Shown here piece by piece: positions 1 through 7,449 of a stretch of DNA of 10,797 nt. Positions within the stretch are counted from its first letter, which is position 1. Every line of letters begins with the position of its first letter. Location of the stretch: contig PMSZ01000313.1 of the NCBI GenBank assembly GCA_003168235.1, forward strand, positions 1 through 10,797. Direction: 5' to 3'. The position numbers and the translations under genes are program-made. Below the pieces are notes generated by a model. It had not been told where the DNA came from, did no database searches, and saw only the letters and a list, made by a program, of their open reading frames with translations. This DNA comes from Acidobacteriaceae bacterium (lineage in GTDB: Bacteria; Acidobacteriota; Terriglobia; Terriglobales; Acidobacteriaceae).

Positions 1-1104
1 CAGCACGAGAAACCAAGCCGCGATGGCAAATCCGGCTATACCGGTTTCCACGAGAAGTTGCAGATAATCGTTGTGGGCTTCATTCACAAAGAAGTTGGTG
101 TAGAAACTGCGGAACCCCGGATAGACGATGGGAAAGGTTCCAAGCCCCCAGCCGAGGAACGGCCGCTTGGTAAACATGCGAAGGCAGTCGCGATCGATGG
201 TCATGCGAACACCGCCGCTGATTTCCTCGCGGGCTTCGGAGTGAATGCTCACCAGGCGATGGGTGAGTTCGTTGCCGCCGATCCAGACCAGGAAAGCAAT
301 CACCATCGCTAAAAATACGCCGAGCATAAGAGGCTGTTTCCAGTTGCCTTCGCGCTTGCGAAGCAGAAGGACGGCGAGCGCCAGCATCTGCGCGCCGAAC
401 GCCAGCATGCCGCCGCGCGAACCGGAGAGAAAAATGCTTCCGGCCATCAGTGCGGCGATGGCTGCCAGGGCGATCCTCGCTTTCCCATCGCTGAAGCGAG
501 TCGCGGCGAGGACCAGAGGGAACGGCAGCAACATCTCCATCAAGCCGGCGTAATGATTGCGATTGACATATGGGCCGTAAATCGATCCACCCTGATCCAA
601 GCCCCAAATCCAGTAGAGCTTTCCGTTGGGAGCCAATCCTTGCAAGAGAGCAAACGCAGCGACCGCCGCTCCGTAACCGCTGAAGAGTTTGGCCATGAAT
701 TCAAATTGAGAGGAGCGCTGCAGAGTTTGGGTCACAACGAACACGATCATTCCGTAAGCTGCGTAGAGTAAAACGTGAGAATACGTCACCTGGCGATAGG
801 CTGTGGTCCCCACTATCCACTGCGCCAAGACCAAGGCGAAGAACGCCGCCATCGGACGGTAAAGCGGGTGCTCGAATACGTCGAGTTCGCGCCGGATCCA
901 CTGGCGCGTCGCCCAAAGCGTCAGCAGCAGCACGGCGCAAGCTTCCAGGGCAAAAGTCGACCAGGGTTGAACCGCGCCAAAAGCCAACGGCCCCAACAGG
1001 AGAATGGCGCAGGCGCCAGCCAGCAAAGTATTGTTGGTAAGTAGCGGTTGCGAGGCTTTCGCGACGGGCGCGGGTTCGGGTTGCGTGGCCAGTGCAGAGC
1101 TCAC
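1..1104 (-). CDS. O-antigen ligase / Wzy-polymerase family membrane protein (3' end cut by window)
   Basis: Polytopic inner-membrane protein of the O-antigen ligase/polymerase family. Members either polymerise lipid-linked repeat units or transfer finished glycan to an acceptor on the periplasmic side. I read 368 codons in one open frame from a GTG at 1104 to the window edge; the C-terminus is missing. Several hydrophobic segments alternate with short loops. Family signatures are visible: N-R-N-H-Y-A-G at residues 181-187, S-G-S-R-G-G at 227-232 ending a membrane segment, a G-W-G-L-G-T-F motif before the large periplasmic loop, and H-N-D-Y at 344-347 followed by E-T-G. The GTG start is supported by AAGGA (1115-1111) six bases upstream and by the GTGA overlap with the preceding stop, which suggests translational coupling. 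Ligase and polymerase cannot be told apart from sequence alone. Being last visible in a unit with a Wzc-like protein, it likely acts on the same glycan. Confidence 0.9.
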   Translation of the reverse strand, partial: MSSALATQPEPAPVAKASQPLLTNNTLLAGACAILLLGPLAFGAVQPWSTFALEACAVLLLTLWATRQWIRRELDVFEHPLYRPMAAFFALVLAQWIVGTTAYRQVTYSHVLLYAAYGMIVFVVTQTLQRSSQFEFMAKLFSGYGAAVAAFALLQGLAPNGKLYWIWGLDQGGSIYGPYVNRNHYAGLMEMLLPFPLVLAATRFSDGKARIALAAIAALMAGSIFLSGSRGGMLAFGAQMLALAVLLLRKREGNWKQPLMLGVFLAMVIAFLVWIGGNELTHRLVSIHSEAREEISGGVRMTIDRDCLRMFTKRPFLGWGLGTFPIVYPGFRSFYTNFFVNEAHNDYLQLLVETGIAGFAIAAWFLVL

Positions 1105-2387
1105 GGAGTGTCCTTGGGGGTGTTCGGGGAATCTTCGGAATCAGCCGGGGAAAGTTCGAAATCGTCGAGCCAAAGTTTGCCGCGAATGGGCGAACCGGCC
1201 GGGAAACGCTCGATGGCCAGCACCAGCAGCGAGGTCGTATTCGGGGTCGTGATTTTGGAATGAACTTCCTTCCAGAAGTCGGTATCGTTGAGAAGGTTGC
1301 TGGCAAAAAGAGGCGCGCCCGTGTAAGCGTCGCGCAAAACAACCTGGGGACCGCCCGCTCCCTCAAATTCCGCCGATTTGTAATAGGCAGAGAAATCGTA
1401 GGTAGTTCCGCCGCGGACGGGGATCAGCTGCGAAATTCCGGCGTCAGTAATTCCTGGCCCCTCGAACGTCAGAAAGAGGGAGCGATGGCCCTGATGGAAG
1501 GCGCTCGGATCAAGCAAAGGACGGACCCCCGCGCGGTCGACATAAGTCCAGTCAAAGCCTCCGTTTAGAATGTCGAGGCTGAAATCGCCGTTCACGACGA
1601 GGTTGTCGTCCGTAGGCACGTAGGCGGAGAGGCCAAGAGTATCGGCGCTCTGCTCCCACGCGGTCATGGCCGCATCGGGCCGGTGCGCTCGGATCAGATA
1701 GTTCACGTATTCATAGAGATAGCGGTTCTCGAACTTCTCATGAGACTGGGTCAGGCGCTGCCAGGTCTTGATGGTGCCGTCGGTTTCCTGTTTGCTCATC
1801 AGCAAATGGAGGAAGGCGATCAGAGCGTCGGCGTGAGGTGGAACAACGTCACGAAGCAGCGACTCGGTATCAGGACGCACTCGCCAACTCGCGCGCAAAG
1901 AGGCGTCGGCGAGAGGAATGTCGTTTTCGATGACGACGCGAAATTCGCGCAGGGCGCGGTCGATGTCGTTATCGAGGAGAAAAAAGTTGGCCGCTTCCCA
2001 GGCCACATCAGGTGCGGTGGGATCGGCCTGTAAGGCGTGCTCCAGCGCGGTCCGCTGGCCCGAGGTGTCTCCGGTTACCTCGTAAGCACCGGCCAGGTCG
2101 AACCAATAGCGGGCGTCGTAAGGATTGAGCGCAACGGCGGCGCGAAAACTGCTAATGGCAGATTGTGGATCGCCGGCTACAAAGGCAAAGTAACGTCCGA
2201 GTCGATAGCGATAATCCGCATTTCCGGGCGAGAGCCACACGGCACGCTGAAGCTGAGGCAACTTCGGAGAAGAGGCAAACGCGCTGGCAGCGAACTCCTT
2301 GGCGGCCAGAAAAAGATAGGCGCACGCAAGCACTGCCACGCCGGCGGCCAACTGCCAACGCTGCCGGTTTGAAAGAGGAATGGCCAT
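1101..2387 (-). CDS. Membrane-anchored TPR protein with C-terminal carbohydrate-binding-like jelly-roll domain
   Basis: 428 residues, function not established. Residues 11-31 form one hydrophobic segment after a short basic N-terminus, so this is probably a signal anchor with the bulk of the protein in the periplasm. Residues about 42-155 contain TPR-like helical pairs, with A-x-x-L-N-P and A-L-Q-A-D-P turns ending the repeats. Residues about 156-255 are helical and could hold weaker repeats. From residue 262 (N-L-V-V-N-G-D-F) to about 412 (L-W-L-D-D-F-E-L) the sequence has the start and end typical of galactose-binding-fold, CBM4/9-like modules. The C-terminal tail is rich in Asp, Ser and Pro. 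Its start lies 12 bases after the BY-kinase stop, and its stop overlaps the start of the O-antigen-ligase-like gene. The ribosome site is weak (GGGA just upstream). Inference: a periplasmic scaffold or glycan-binding partner of the polymerase/ligase. The domain calls are from sequence pattern; no profile search was possible. Confidence 0.75.
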   Translation of the reverse strand: MAIPLSNRQRWQLAAGVAVLACAYLFLAAKEFAASAFASSPKLPQLQRAVWLSPGNADYRYRLGRYFAFVAGDPQSAISSFRAAVALNPYDARYWFDLAGAYEVTGDTSGQRTALEHALQADPTAPDVAWEAANFFLLDNDIDRALREFRVVIENDIPLADASLRASWRVRPDTESLLRDVVPPHADALIAFLHLLMSKQETDGTIKTWQRLTQSHEKFENRYLYEYVNYLIRAHRPDAAMTAWEQSADTLGLSAYVPTDDNLVVNGDFSLDILNGGFDWTYVDRAGVRPLLDPSAFHQGHRSLFLTFEGPGITDAGISQLIPVRGGTTYDFSAYYKSAEFEGAGGPQVVLRDAYTGAPLFASNLLNDTDFWKEVHSKITTPNTTSLLVLAIERFPAGSPIRGKLWLDDFELSPADSEDSPNTPKDTP

Positions 2388-2399
2388 GTTCCCGTAGTC

Positions 2400-4724
2400 T
2401 CAGACCGCTTTTTCCGTGGTGTTTGCAGCCGGAGCGTCTTCCTGATAATACAGACCGTATTTTCCCTGGTACTCGTAGTAATAGTAATAATCGGGTGAGG
2501 TGAGATCTACGGCATTCAACAGGACGCCGGCCACGTGGGCATTGACTTGCATCAGGATGTCGCGAGCGCGGCGTAACGCCTGCTTGGTGGTTTGGCCCGA
2601 ACGAATGACCAGGATGGTGGCGTCAGCGCGAGGCGACAACACAACCGCGTCCGTGACGGAAAGTGTCGGAGGGGTGTCGATCACGATGTGGTCGTACATG
2701 CCGCGCAACTCCGCGATCAGGTCGCGCAGATTGGAAGACGCCAGCAGTTCAGCGGGATTCGGGGGCGGCGTGCCTGCGGGCAGGATGAAAAGATTGGGCA
2801 AAATCGGAGATACAGTAATGGTCTGCTGCATGGTCGCGCTTCCGGTCAACACGTTACTGAGGCCGCTGCGCGGGCCCATGCCAAGCGTCTTGTGAACGCT
2901 GGGGCGGCGCAAGTCGGCATCGATGAGCAGTACGCGAACTCCTTTTTGCGCGAGCACGATGGCCGTGTTAATGCTGGTCGTAGTTTTGCCTTCTTGTGGA
3001 CGCGCGCTGGTGACCATGATGACTTTCGGCGGTGCCCCCAGATTGGAAAGCAAAAGGGAAGTACGCAGCGCGCGATACGATTCCGCCATCTGCGACTGAG
3101 GGCGGGCCTGAGTGACGAGTTCCGGGACTTCCCTGGAGGCAGTCAGAGCCAGCCGTTGGCCCGCGGGGCCGCGGTTGGTTGACTTTGATCCGTGGGGGAT
3201 CATTCCGAGGGAGGGAAGCGCCGAAAGCGCGGTTGCCTGCTCGGGAGTGCGCACGGTGTTATCCATGTTTTCGAGCACAAAGGCCAATCCCACTCCGGAG
3301 ATGATGCCGAGAACCAGTGCGAAAGCCAGGTTGCGGGGGATATTGGGTTCGCTCGGAGAAGTGGGGACGCGGGCCGCGTCAATGATGCGGAAGTTGTTGG
3401 AGCGTAATCCTGCAGTGACGCCGGCTTCTTTCAGCTTTTCCAGCAATCCCTCGTAGAGAGTACGGTTGCTGTCGAGGTCGCGTTTCAGGAGGCTGTATTC
3501 GATGGCGCTCTCGTTTAGCTTGTTAGCTTCCTGCTTCTGTTTCTCAAAGGAGTCGTGCAGCATACCTTCGCGCTGCAATGCGGCCAGATACAGGCCCTTC
3601 AGGTGGTCGACGGCTTTGCTCGTTTCCAGTTGCAGTTGCCGGTCAATCTCTTTGACCTGGTTGTTGAGTTGCACAACCTTCGGATACGAGGGACCGAATT
3701 GCGAACTGAGTTCAGCAATCTGAATCCTGAGAGCGGCCTGCTGTTCCCGCAATTTGTCGAGAAGAGTCGAAGCGGCAACACCTCCGCCTCCGCTGCTGTC
3801 AGCAATGATGGCGGCCGCGACCTGGACAGGATCATTCGTCTGGGTCTGGCGGTACACCGCTTCCTTTTGCATACGGTCCGATTCCGCCGCGGTCATTTCC
3901 TTGTTCAGTTCGTCGAGCTTCTCGGTGATGATGTTCGTCTTTTCGTCGGTCCCGAGAATTTCGTGCTCCTTCTGGTAGCGGACAAGTTTTTCCTGAGATG
4001 TTTCCACCTTCATCTGCAAGTCGACGAGCTGTTTAGAGAGCCAGTCGGAGGCCTGCATCGTGGATTCGAACTTGGTCTTGAAGTTCTGCTCGACATAAGT
4101 AGACGCCAGGGTATTCACGACGCCGGCGGCCAGTTGTGGATCCGTGCTGTCGAAATGGATCTCCATGATCCTGGTGTTAGGGATAAGAGTGACATGGAGC
4201 TTGGCGTGAAACATCCCCAGCAGGGCCGACGTGCGGTTGGAATCGGTCTGCAAAGCATCCGCGACGAGATTGGCCTGCTTTTGGTCGGAGTGACCGCCGA
4301 ACTCCGGACGCCGGTCAAGATTCAATTGCCGGATCACTTGCAAGGCCATCAGATCGCTTTGCAGAATGCGGACTTCGGTGTCAAGATCGCTCTGTTCATA
4401 AACATAGTCGGTGTCGGGCGTTGAGTCTTTGAAGGCAATAAGGTTCGAATCGGCTTTGTTGACGGCAATGCGTCCCACGGCGTCGTAGATCGGCGTCTGG
4501 CGCAGACTGGCCACGGCGACCGCCATGAAGATGCCGACAATTACCGTAATCACCAACCACTTGCGCTTGATCAGGACGCGCATGTATTCGCGCAGCGTGG
4601 ATTCCTGGGCCGGCAAAACGTTATAAAGAGCGGAACCGATCGGCCGGAGAAATTCGGCGGCGTCAGGCGGCAGCAGTCCGCGCGAACCCTCGCTATTGCG
4701 TGGAACCATAGGTCCCAATGACAT
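2400..4724 (-). CDS. Polysaccharide co-polymerase / bacterial tyrosine autokinase (GumC/Wzc type)
   Basis: 774-residue inner-membrane protein that sets chain length and drives export of a polysaccharide through cycles of tyrosine autophosphorylation. The N-terminal Wzz domain has a first membrane segment at about 56-74. A long periplasmic coiled-coil region follows (roughly 220-435). A proline-rich stretch (454-464) leads into the second membrane segment (about 466-484). The cytoplasmic P-loop kinase carries Walker A at 573-582 (E-G-K-T-T, Lys580), Walker A' at 598-608 (I-D-A-D-L-R-R-P) and Walker B at 679-686 (I-V-I-D-T-P-P). The C-terminal tail has nine tyrosines between 746 and 760, including five in a row, and is the expected phosphorylation cluster. 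Length and order match one-piece Wzc-type proteins. The ATG at 4724 has AAGGAG five bases upstream. It is first in the minus-strand unit, divergent from the pseB unit. No outer-membrane exporter (Wza) or phosphatase (Wzb) is in the window. Confidence 0.95.
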   Translation of the reverse strand: MSLGPMVPRNSEGSRGLLPPDAAEFLRPIGSALYNVLPAQESTLREYMRVLIKRKWLVITVIVGIFMAVAVASLRQTPIYDAVGRIAVNKADSNLIAFKDSTPDTDYVYEQSDLDTEVRILQSDLMALQVIRQLNLDRRPEFGGHSDQKQANLVADALQTDSNRTSALLGMFHAKLHVTLIPNTRIMEIHFDSTDPQLAAGVVNTLASTYVEQNFKTKFESTMQASDWLSKQLVDLQMKVETSQEKLVRYQKEHEILGTDEKTNIITEKLDELNKEMTAAESDRMQKEAVYRQTQTNDPVQVAAAIIADSSGGGGVAASTLLDKLREQQAALRIQIAELSSQFGPSYPKVVQLNNQVKEIDRQLQLETSKAVDHLKGLYLAALQREGMLHDSFEKQKQEANKLNESAIEYSLLKRDLDSNRTLYEGLLEKLKEAGVTAGLRSNNFRIIDAARVPTSPSEPNIPRNLAFALVLGIISGVGLAFVLENMDNTVRTPEQATALSALPSLGMIPHGSKSTNRGPAGQRLALTASREVPELVTQARPQSQMAESYRALRTSLLLSNLGAPPKVIMVTSARPQEGKTTTSINTAIVLAQKGVRVLLIDADLRRPSVHKTLGMGPRSGLSNVLTGSATMQQTITVSPILPNLFILPAGTPPPNPAELLASSNLRDLIAELRGMYDHIVIDTPPTLSVTDAVVLSPRADATILVIRSGQTTKQALRRARDILMQVNAHVAGVLLNAVDLTSPDYYYYYEYQGKYGLYYQEDAPAANTTEKAV

Positions 4725-4729
4725 CGTTA

Positions 4730-4735
4730 CTCCTT
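4730..4735 (-). promoter_or_regulatory. Ribosome binding site of the BY-kinase gene
   Basis: AAGGAG on the minus strand, five bases before the ATG at 4724. It is near-consensus and fixes this start over downstream in-frame ATG codons such as the one encoding Met6. Confidence 0.75.
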
Positions 4736-4756
4736 AGCCACCATCAATTCGACGCG

Positions 4757-4779
4757 GTGTGATGCCGCGTCCGGCACAC
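4757..4779. other. Imperfect hairpin in the leader of the minus-strand unit
   Basis: An inverted repeat, GTGT(GAT)GCCG - cgtc - CGGCACAC, could fold with a four-base loop and a three-base bulge. It lies about 32 bases before the BY-kinase start. There is no T-run beside it, so it is not a convincing terminator. It may simply be leader structure. Confidence 0.25.
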
Positions 4780-4852
4780 TGCTTTCCTCTCCAGCCAGCC
4801 TTCCCACAGCATGCTGGGCAGACAGAAGCTGCGGTTGTGAGGAATTTGCCTG

Positions 4853-4858
4853 ATTCTA
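4853..4858 (-). promoter_or_regulatory. Candidate -10 element for the minus-strand polysaccharide unit
   Basis: On the minus strand the sequence reads TGC-TAGAAT, an extended -10 pattern with five of six matches to TATAAT. No good -35 is present at 16-18 bases; the corresponding bases read CCAATT or similar. If used, the leader would be roughly 120 bases. This is a pattern match only. Confidence 0.3.
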
Positions 4859-4995
4859 GCATTCCTGCGAATCAGAATTGGTTAAAAATTAGGGCCGCGG
4901 ATGTTGCCTTCGATTCCTGTTTCACGCGTGCGGTTGTTCCCGCATCTCATCAGAGATCAGCATTTCCGCCGACACGTTCCGCGCCAAACCTCGGA

Positions 4996-5001
4996 TATAC
5001 T
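4996..5001 (+). promoter_or_regulatory. Candidate -10 element for the pseB unit
   Basis: TATACT matches the sigma-70 -10 consensus at five of six positions. The best -35-like sequence, CCGACA at 4969-4974, sits 21 bases upstream, which is too far for a standard promoter. Either an activator is needed or the true element lies elsewhere. Use of this site would give a leader of about 120 bases before pseB. Confidence 0.35.
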
Positions 5002-5117
5002 ATCGGTCACAGAGCACCGGCACCAGCCACAAAGCGAAGTTTTCATGGTTTCCGCTCCGTTTCAGAGTTGGCAGGGTGCGGTCGCGTCGGCCGCGTGACT
5101 CGACTGCAGCCGAGCCC

Positions 5118-5123
5118 AAAGGA
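5118..5123 (+). promoter_or_regulatory. Ribosome binding site that sets the pseB start
   Basis: AAAGGA lies six bases before the ATG at 5130. It supports that start over the in-frame upstream start codon at 5076, which would add 18 residues rich in Arg and Ser that are unlike the family N-terminus. Confidence 0.75.
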
Positions 5124-5129
5124 ATAAGA

Positions 5130-6140
5130 ATGGTGAATTGGTCTCAGGAATCGATACTGGTAACAGGCGGAACGGGATCGTTCGGAAAGAAGTTTGTTGA
5201 GATCATGCTGCGCGACTACCAGCCGCAACGGCTGGTGGTTTTCAGCCGCGACGAGTTGAAACAGCATGAGATGAGAACGTCGGGATTCGATCATCCAAGT
5301 CTGCGGTACTTCATTGGCGACGTGCGCGACGTGGAGCGGTTGAAGCGGGCGCTCTCGGGCGTGACCGTGGTGGTGCACGCGGCTGCGCTCAAGCAGGTGC
5401 CGGCGTGCGAGTACAACCCCTTTGAAGCGATCCAGACCAACATCATGGGCGGGCGCAATGTGATTGATGCCGCCATCGATCAGGGTGTGCGCCGAATCCT
5501 GGCGCTGAGCACCGACAAGGCAGTGAATCCGATTAATCTTTATGGCGCGACCAAGCTATGCGCGGAAAAAGTGTTTGTGCAGGCGAACGCCTATGCGGGC
5601 GCGCGCGATACGCGCTTCAGTTGCGCACGGTATGGCAATGTGGTGGGCAGCCGCGGCAGCGTGATTCCGGTGTTTATGGAGCAGCGGCGGCGCGGCAAGA
5701 TCACGATTACCGATCCGCGCATGACGCGCTTCTGGCTGACACTGGAGCAGGGCGTGAAGTTTGTGGTGCGTTGCCTGGAACAGATGCACGGCGGCGAGAT
5801 TTTTGTCCCCAAGATTCCGAGCATGCGTCTGCTGGACCTGGCGGAGACGGTTGCACCGGGATGCCAGGTGGAGTACATCGGGATTCGTCCGGGGGAGAAG
5901 TTGCACGAAGTGCTCGTGTCGGACGACGAATCGCGGCAAACGCTTGAAACCGAGGACATGTACGTGATTCAGCCGTCGCATCCGTGGTGGAAGTCGGCGA
6001 ATTGGATCAGCGCCAAACCCCTGCCGGAAGGATTTCGCTATTCGAGCGACACCAACGAACGCTGGCTGACGCGGCGCGAACTGGAAGAGCTGGTAATGCC
6101 CGAAACGAGCGCTGCGGAGGCGCTTCCGACGTCTGCGTAG
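5130..6140 (+). CDS. pseB: UDP-N-acetylglucosamine 4,6-dehydratase (inverting), PseB
   Basis: 336-residue cytoplasmic short-chain dehydrogenase/reductase. PseB enzymes convert UDP-GlcNAc to UDP-2-acetamido-2,6-dideoxy-beta-L-arabino-hexos-4-ulose, the first step of pseudaminic acid synthesis. The NADP-binding motif T-G-G-T-G-S-F-G is at residues 12-19. S-T-D-K-A at 128-131 gives Asp129 and Lys130, and Y-G-A-T-K gives Tyr138 and Lys142. These align with the catalytic Asp, Lys, Tyr and Lys of the FlaA1/PseB group. H-A-A-A-L-K-Q-V-P and the later T-D-P-R-M-T-R-F-W block are also typical of PseB rather than of LegB or of long membrane FlaA1-like dehydratases. Length is normal for the family. It is first in the plus-strand unit, followed 27 bases later by pseC, its partner enzyme. 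I chose the ATG at 5130 because of the ribosome site and because Met-x-x-W leads directly into the Rossmann strand. Confidence 0.93.
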   Translation: MVNWSQESILVTGGTGSFGKKFVEIMLRDYQPQRLVVFSRDELKQHEMRTSGFDHPSLRYFIGDVRDVERLKRALSGVTVVVHAAALKQVPACEYNPFEAIQTNIMGGRNVIDAAIDQGVRRILALSTDKAVNPINLYGATKLCAEKVFVQANAYAGARDTRFSCARYGNVVGSRGSVIPVFMEQRRRGKITITDPRMTRFWLTLEQGVKFVVRCLEQMHGGEIFVPKIPSMRLLDLAETVAPGCQVEYIGIRPGEKLHEVLVSDDESRQTLETEDMYVIQPSHPWWKSANWISAKPLPEGFRYSSDTNERWLTRRELEELVMPETSAAEALPTSA

Positions 6141-6167
6141 CGAGAATCCAAGCATGAGTTGCCTAGC

Positions 6168-7445
6168 ATGAGCGCTTTGCCCGCAAAACTGGAAACGCTG
6201 GCTGTCCACGGTGGTGCGCCGGTGCGGGGAAAATTGCTGCCTTACGGGCGCCAGAGCCTGGATGACGGAGATATCCAGGCGGTGGTTGACGTGCTGAAAT
6301 CGGATTGGCTGACCACGGGGCCGAAGATCGGCGAGTTCGAGGAGCGATTCGCCGCGTGGGTTGGGGCGCGACATGCGGTGAGCTTCAGTTCGGGAACGGC
6401 CGCGTTGCATGGCGCCGCGTTTGCCGCGGGGCTGGGGCCTGGGGATGAGGCGATCACCACTCCGCTGACTTTCTGCGCTACGGCAAACTGCATTTTGTAC
6501 CAGGGAGCGACGCCGGTATTCGCTGACGTGTCGGCGGACACGCTGAATCTCGATCCCAACGAAGTTTCGCAGAAAATTAATTCACGCACAAAGGCCATCA
6601 TTGCGGTGGATTATGCGGGACATCCCGCGGCGCTTGCGGAGATGGCCGAACTGTCGCGGGCACAGGGAGCCGTTCTGATTGAAGACGCCTGCCACGCTCT
6701 TGGCGCGGAGTATCGTGGGAAACGCATTGGTGGCATTGCCGACATGACCGTGTTCAGCTTTCATCCGGTGAAGCACTTGACGACCGGCGAAGGTGGCATG
6801 GTGACGACCAACGATGAACGACTGGCGGAGACGTTGCGGCGCTTCCGTAATCATGGCATCAGCAGCGAAGCGCGCGAGCGGCAGGAAGCGGGCCAGTGGT
6901 TTTACGAGATGGTGTTGCTCGGCTTTAACTATAGGCTGACCGATATTGCCTGCGCGTTGGGACTTTCACAGTTGGAAAGATTGGCGCCGAATCTGGCCCG
7001 GAGACGGGAAATCGCCGCGCTATACACGGCAGCGTTCAGAGATTGGACAGGCATCAGGACTCCTGCGGTGCGCGACGATGTCGATCCGGCGTGGCACTTG
7101 TATCCGATTCGATTGAATCTGGGAATGCTTACCACGGGCCGCGAAGAGATTTTTCGCGCGTTGCGCGCGGAGAACATCGGTGTGAATGTTCACTACATTC
7201 CGGTGCATCAGCACGCCTATTATCGCGAGCGATTCAGGACGGGAGCCGAGTCTGGCGAGAGGTATCCGATAGCCGAAGACGCGTATGAACGGCTGATCAG
7301 TTTGCCGATGTTTCATGCGATGACGGCAGAGGACGTGCGAGATGTGATCCACGCAGTGGACAAGGTCTTAAGCCACTACGCACTAAGGGAACACCAGGCG
7401 AAGGGCGAACACGCGGATCTGCTCGAGAGCGGGCCAGCAAGATAA
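6168..7445 (+). CDS. pseC: UDP-4-amino-4,6-dideoxy-N-acetyl-beta-L-altrosamine transaminase, PseC
   Basis: 425-residue PLP-dependent aminotransferase of the DegT/DnrJ/EryC1/StrS (fold I) family. PseC takes the 4-keto product of PseB and transfers an amino group from glutamate to C4. Residues 25-51 (P-Y-G-R-Q-S ... S-D-W-L-T-T-G-P) are a strong PseC-type opening. S-G-T-A-A-L at 75-80 binds the PLP phosphate. E-D-A-C-H-A has Asp173 for the PLP ring nitrogen. S-F-H-P-V-K-H-L-T-T-G-E-G-G contains the Schiff-base Lys202. G-F-N-Y-R-L-T-D-I is the usual family block further on. A roughly 20-residue lead (L-A-V-H-G-G-A-P-V-R) precedes the core, as in many DegT relatives. A TTG at 6159 would add three residues; I prefer the ATG at 6168. 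Its ribosome site is weak, so coupling to pseB translation is likely. Confidence 0.9.
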   Translation: MSALPAKLETLAVHGGAPVRGKLLPYGRQSLDDGDIQAVVDVLKSDWLTTGPKIGEFEERFAAWVGARHAVSFSSGTAALHGAAFAAGLGPGDEAITTPLTFCATANCILYQGATPVFADVSADTLNLDPNEVSQKINSRTKAIIAVDYAGHPAALAEMAELSRAQGAVLIEDACHALGAEYRGKRIGGIADMTVFSFHPVKHLTTGEGGMVTTNDERLAETLRRFRNHGISSEARERQEAGQWFYEMVLLGFNYRLTDIACALGLSQLERLAPNLARRREIAALYTAAFRDWTGIRTPAVRDDVDPAWHLYPIRLNLGMLTTGREEIFRALRAENIGVNVHYIPVHQHAYYRERFRTGAESGERYPIAEDAYERLISLPMFHAMTAEDVRDVIHAVDKVLSHYALREHQAKGEHADLLESGPAR

Positions 7446-7449
7446 TTTC

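Larger units (their letters stand above)
4725..5129. other. Divergent intergenic region (promoters of both units)
   Basis: 405 bases without a supported gene, between two divergent starts. It should hold the promoters for both units. I see a ribosome site at each end, one candidate -10 element facing each way, a bulged hairpin near 4757-4779, a perfect ten-base palindrome CAGCATGCTG at 4807-4816, and a short AT-rich patch at about 4876-4890. Open frames crossing the region (for example 4759-5127 plus) have no recognisable protein character and run through the candidate promoter, so I do not call a gene. Confidence 0.6.

Noticed and set aside
701..1366. 221-residue open frame on the minus strand
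   Set aside because: It is in another frame across the junction of the TPR protein and the ligase-like gene. The correct frames there show membrane segments and N-R-N-H-Y-A-G and S-G-S-R-G-G motifs.
3555..4424. 289-residue open frame on the plus strand
   Set aside because: It is antisense to the Wzz coiled-coil region. The Leu/Val/Arg-rich product mirrors the real protein's codons and has no start-site support.
1..4724. Exosortase/PEP-CTERM-type exopolysaccharide locus
   Set aside because: The Wzc-like kinase and a TPR protein could fit such a locus, but no exosortase and no PEP-CTERM tail is present. The TPR protein ends in an Asp/Pro-rich tail without a C-terminal membrane segment.
4757..4779. 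Hairpin as a rho-independent terminator
   Set aside because: The stem is bulged and no T-run follows on either strand. It sits in a leader between divergent genes, where termination would not be expected.
4759..5127. 122-residue open frame through the intergenic region
   Set aside because: It has no ribosome site or domain character, spans the candidate promoters and ends just before the pseB ATG.
5556..6410. 284-residue open frame on the minus strand
   Set aside because: It lies opposite pseB and pseC, both of which have clear motifs. Its translation is rich in Arg and His with no family character, as expected for an antisense shadow in GC-rich DNA.
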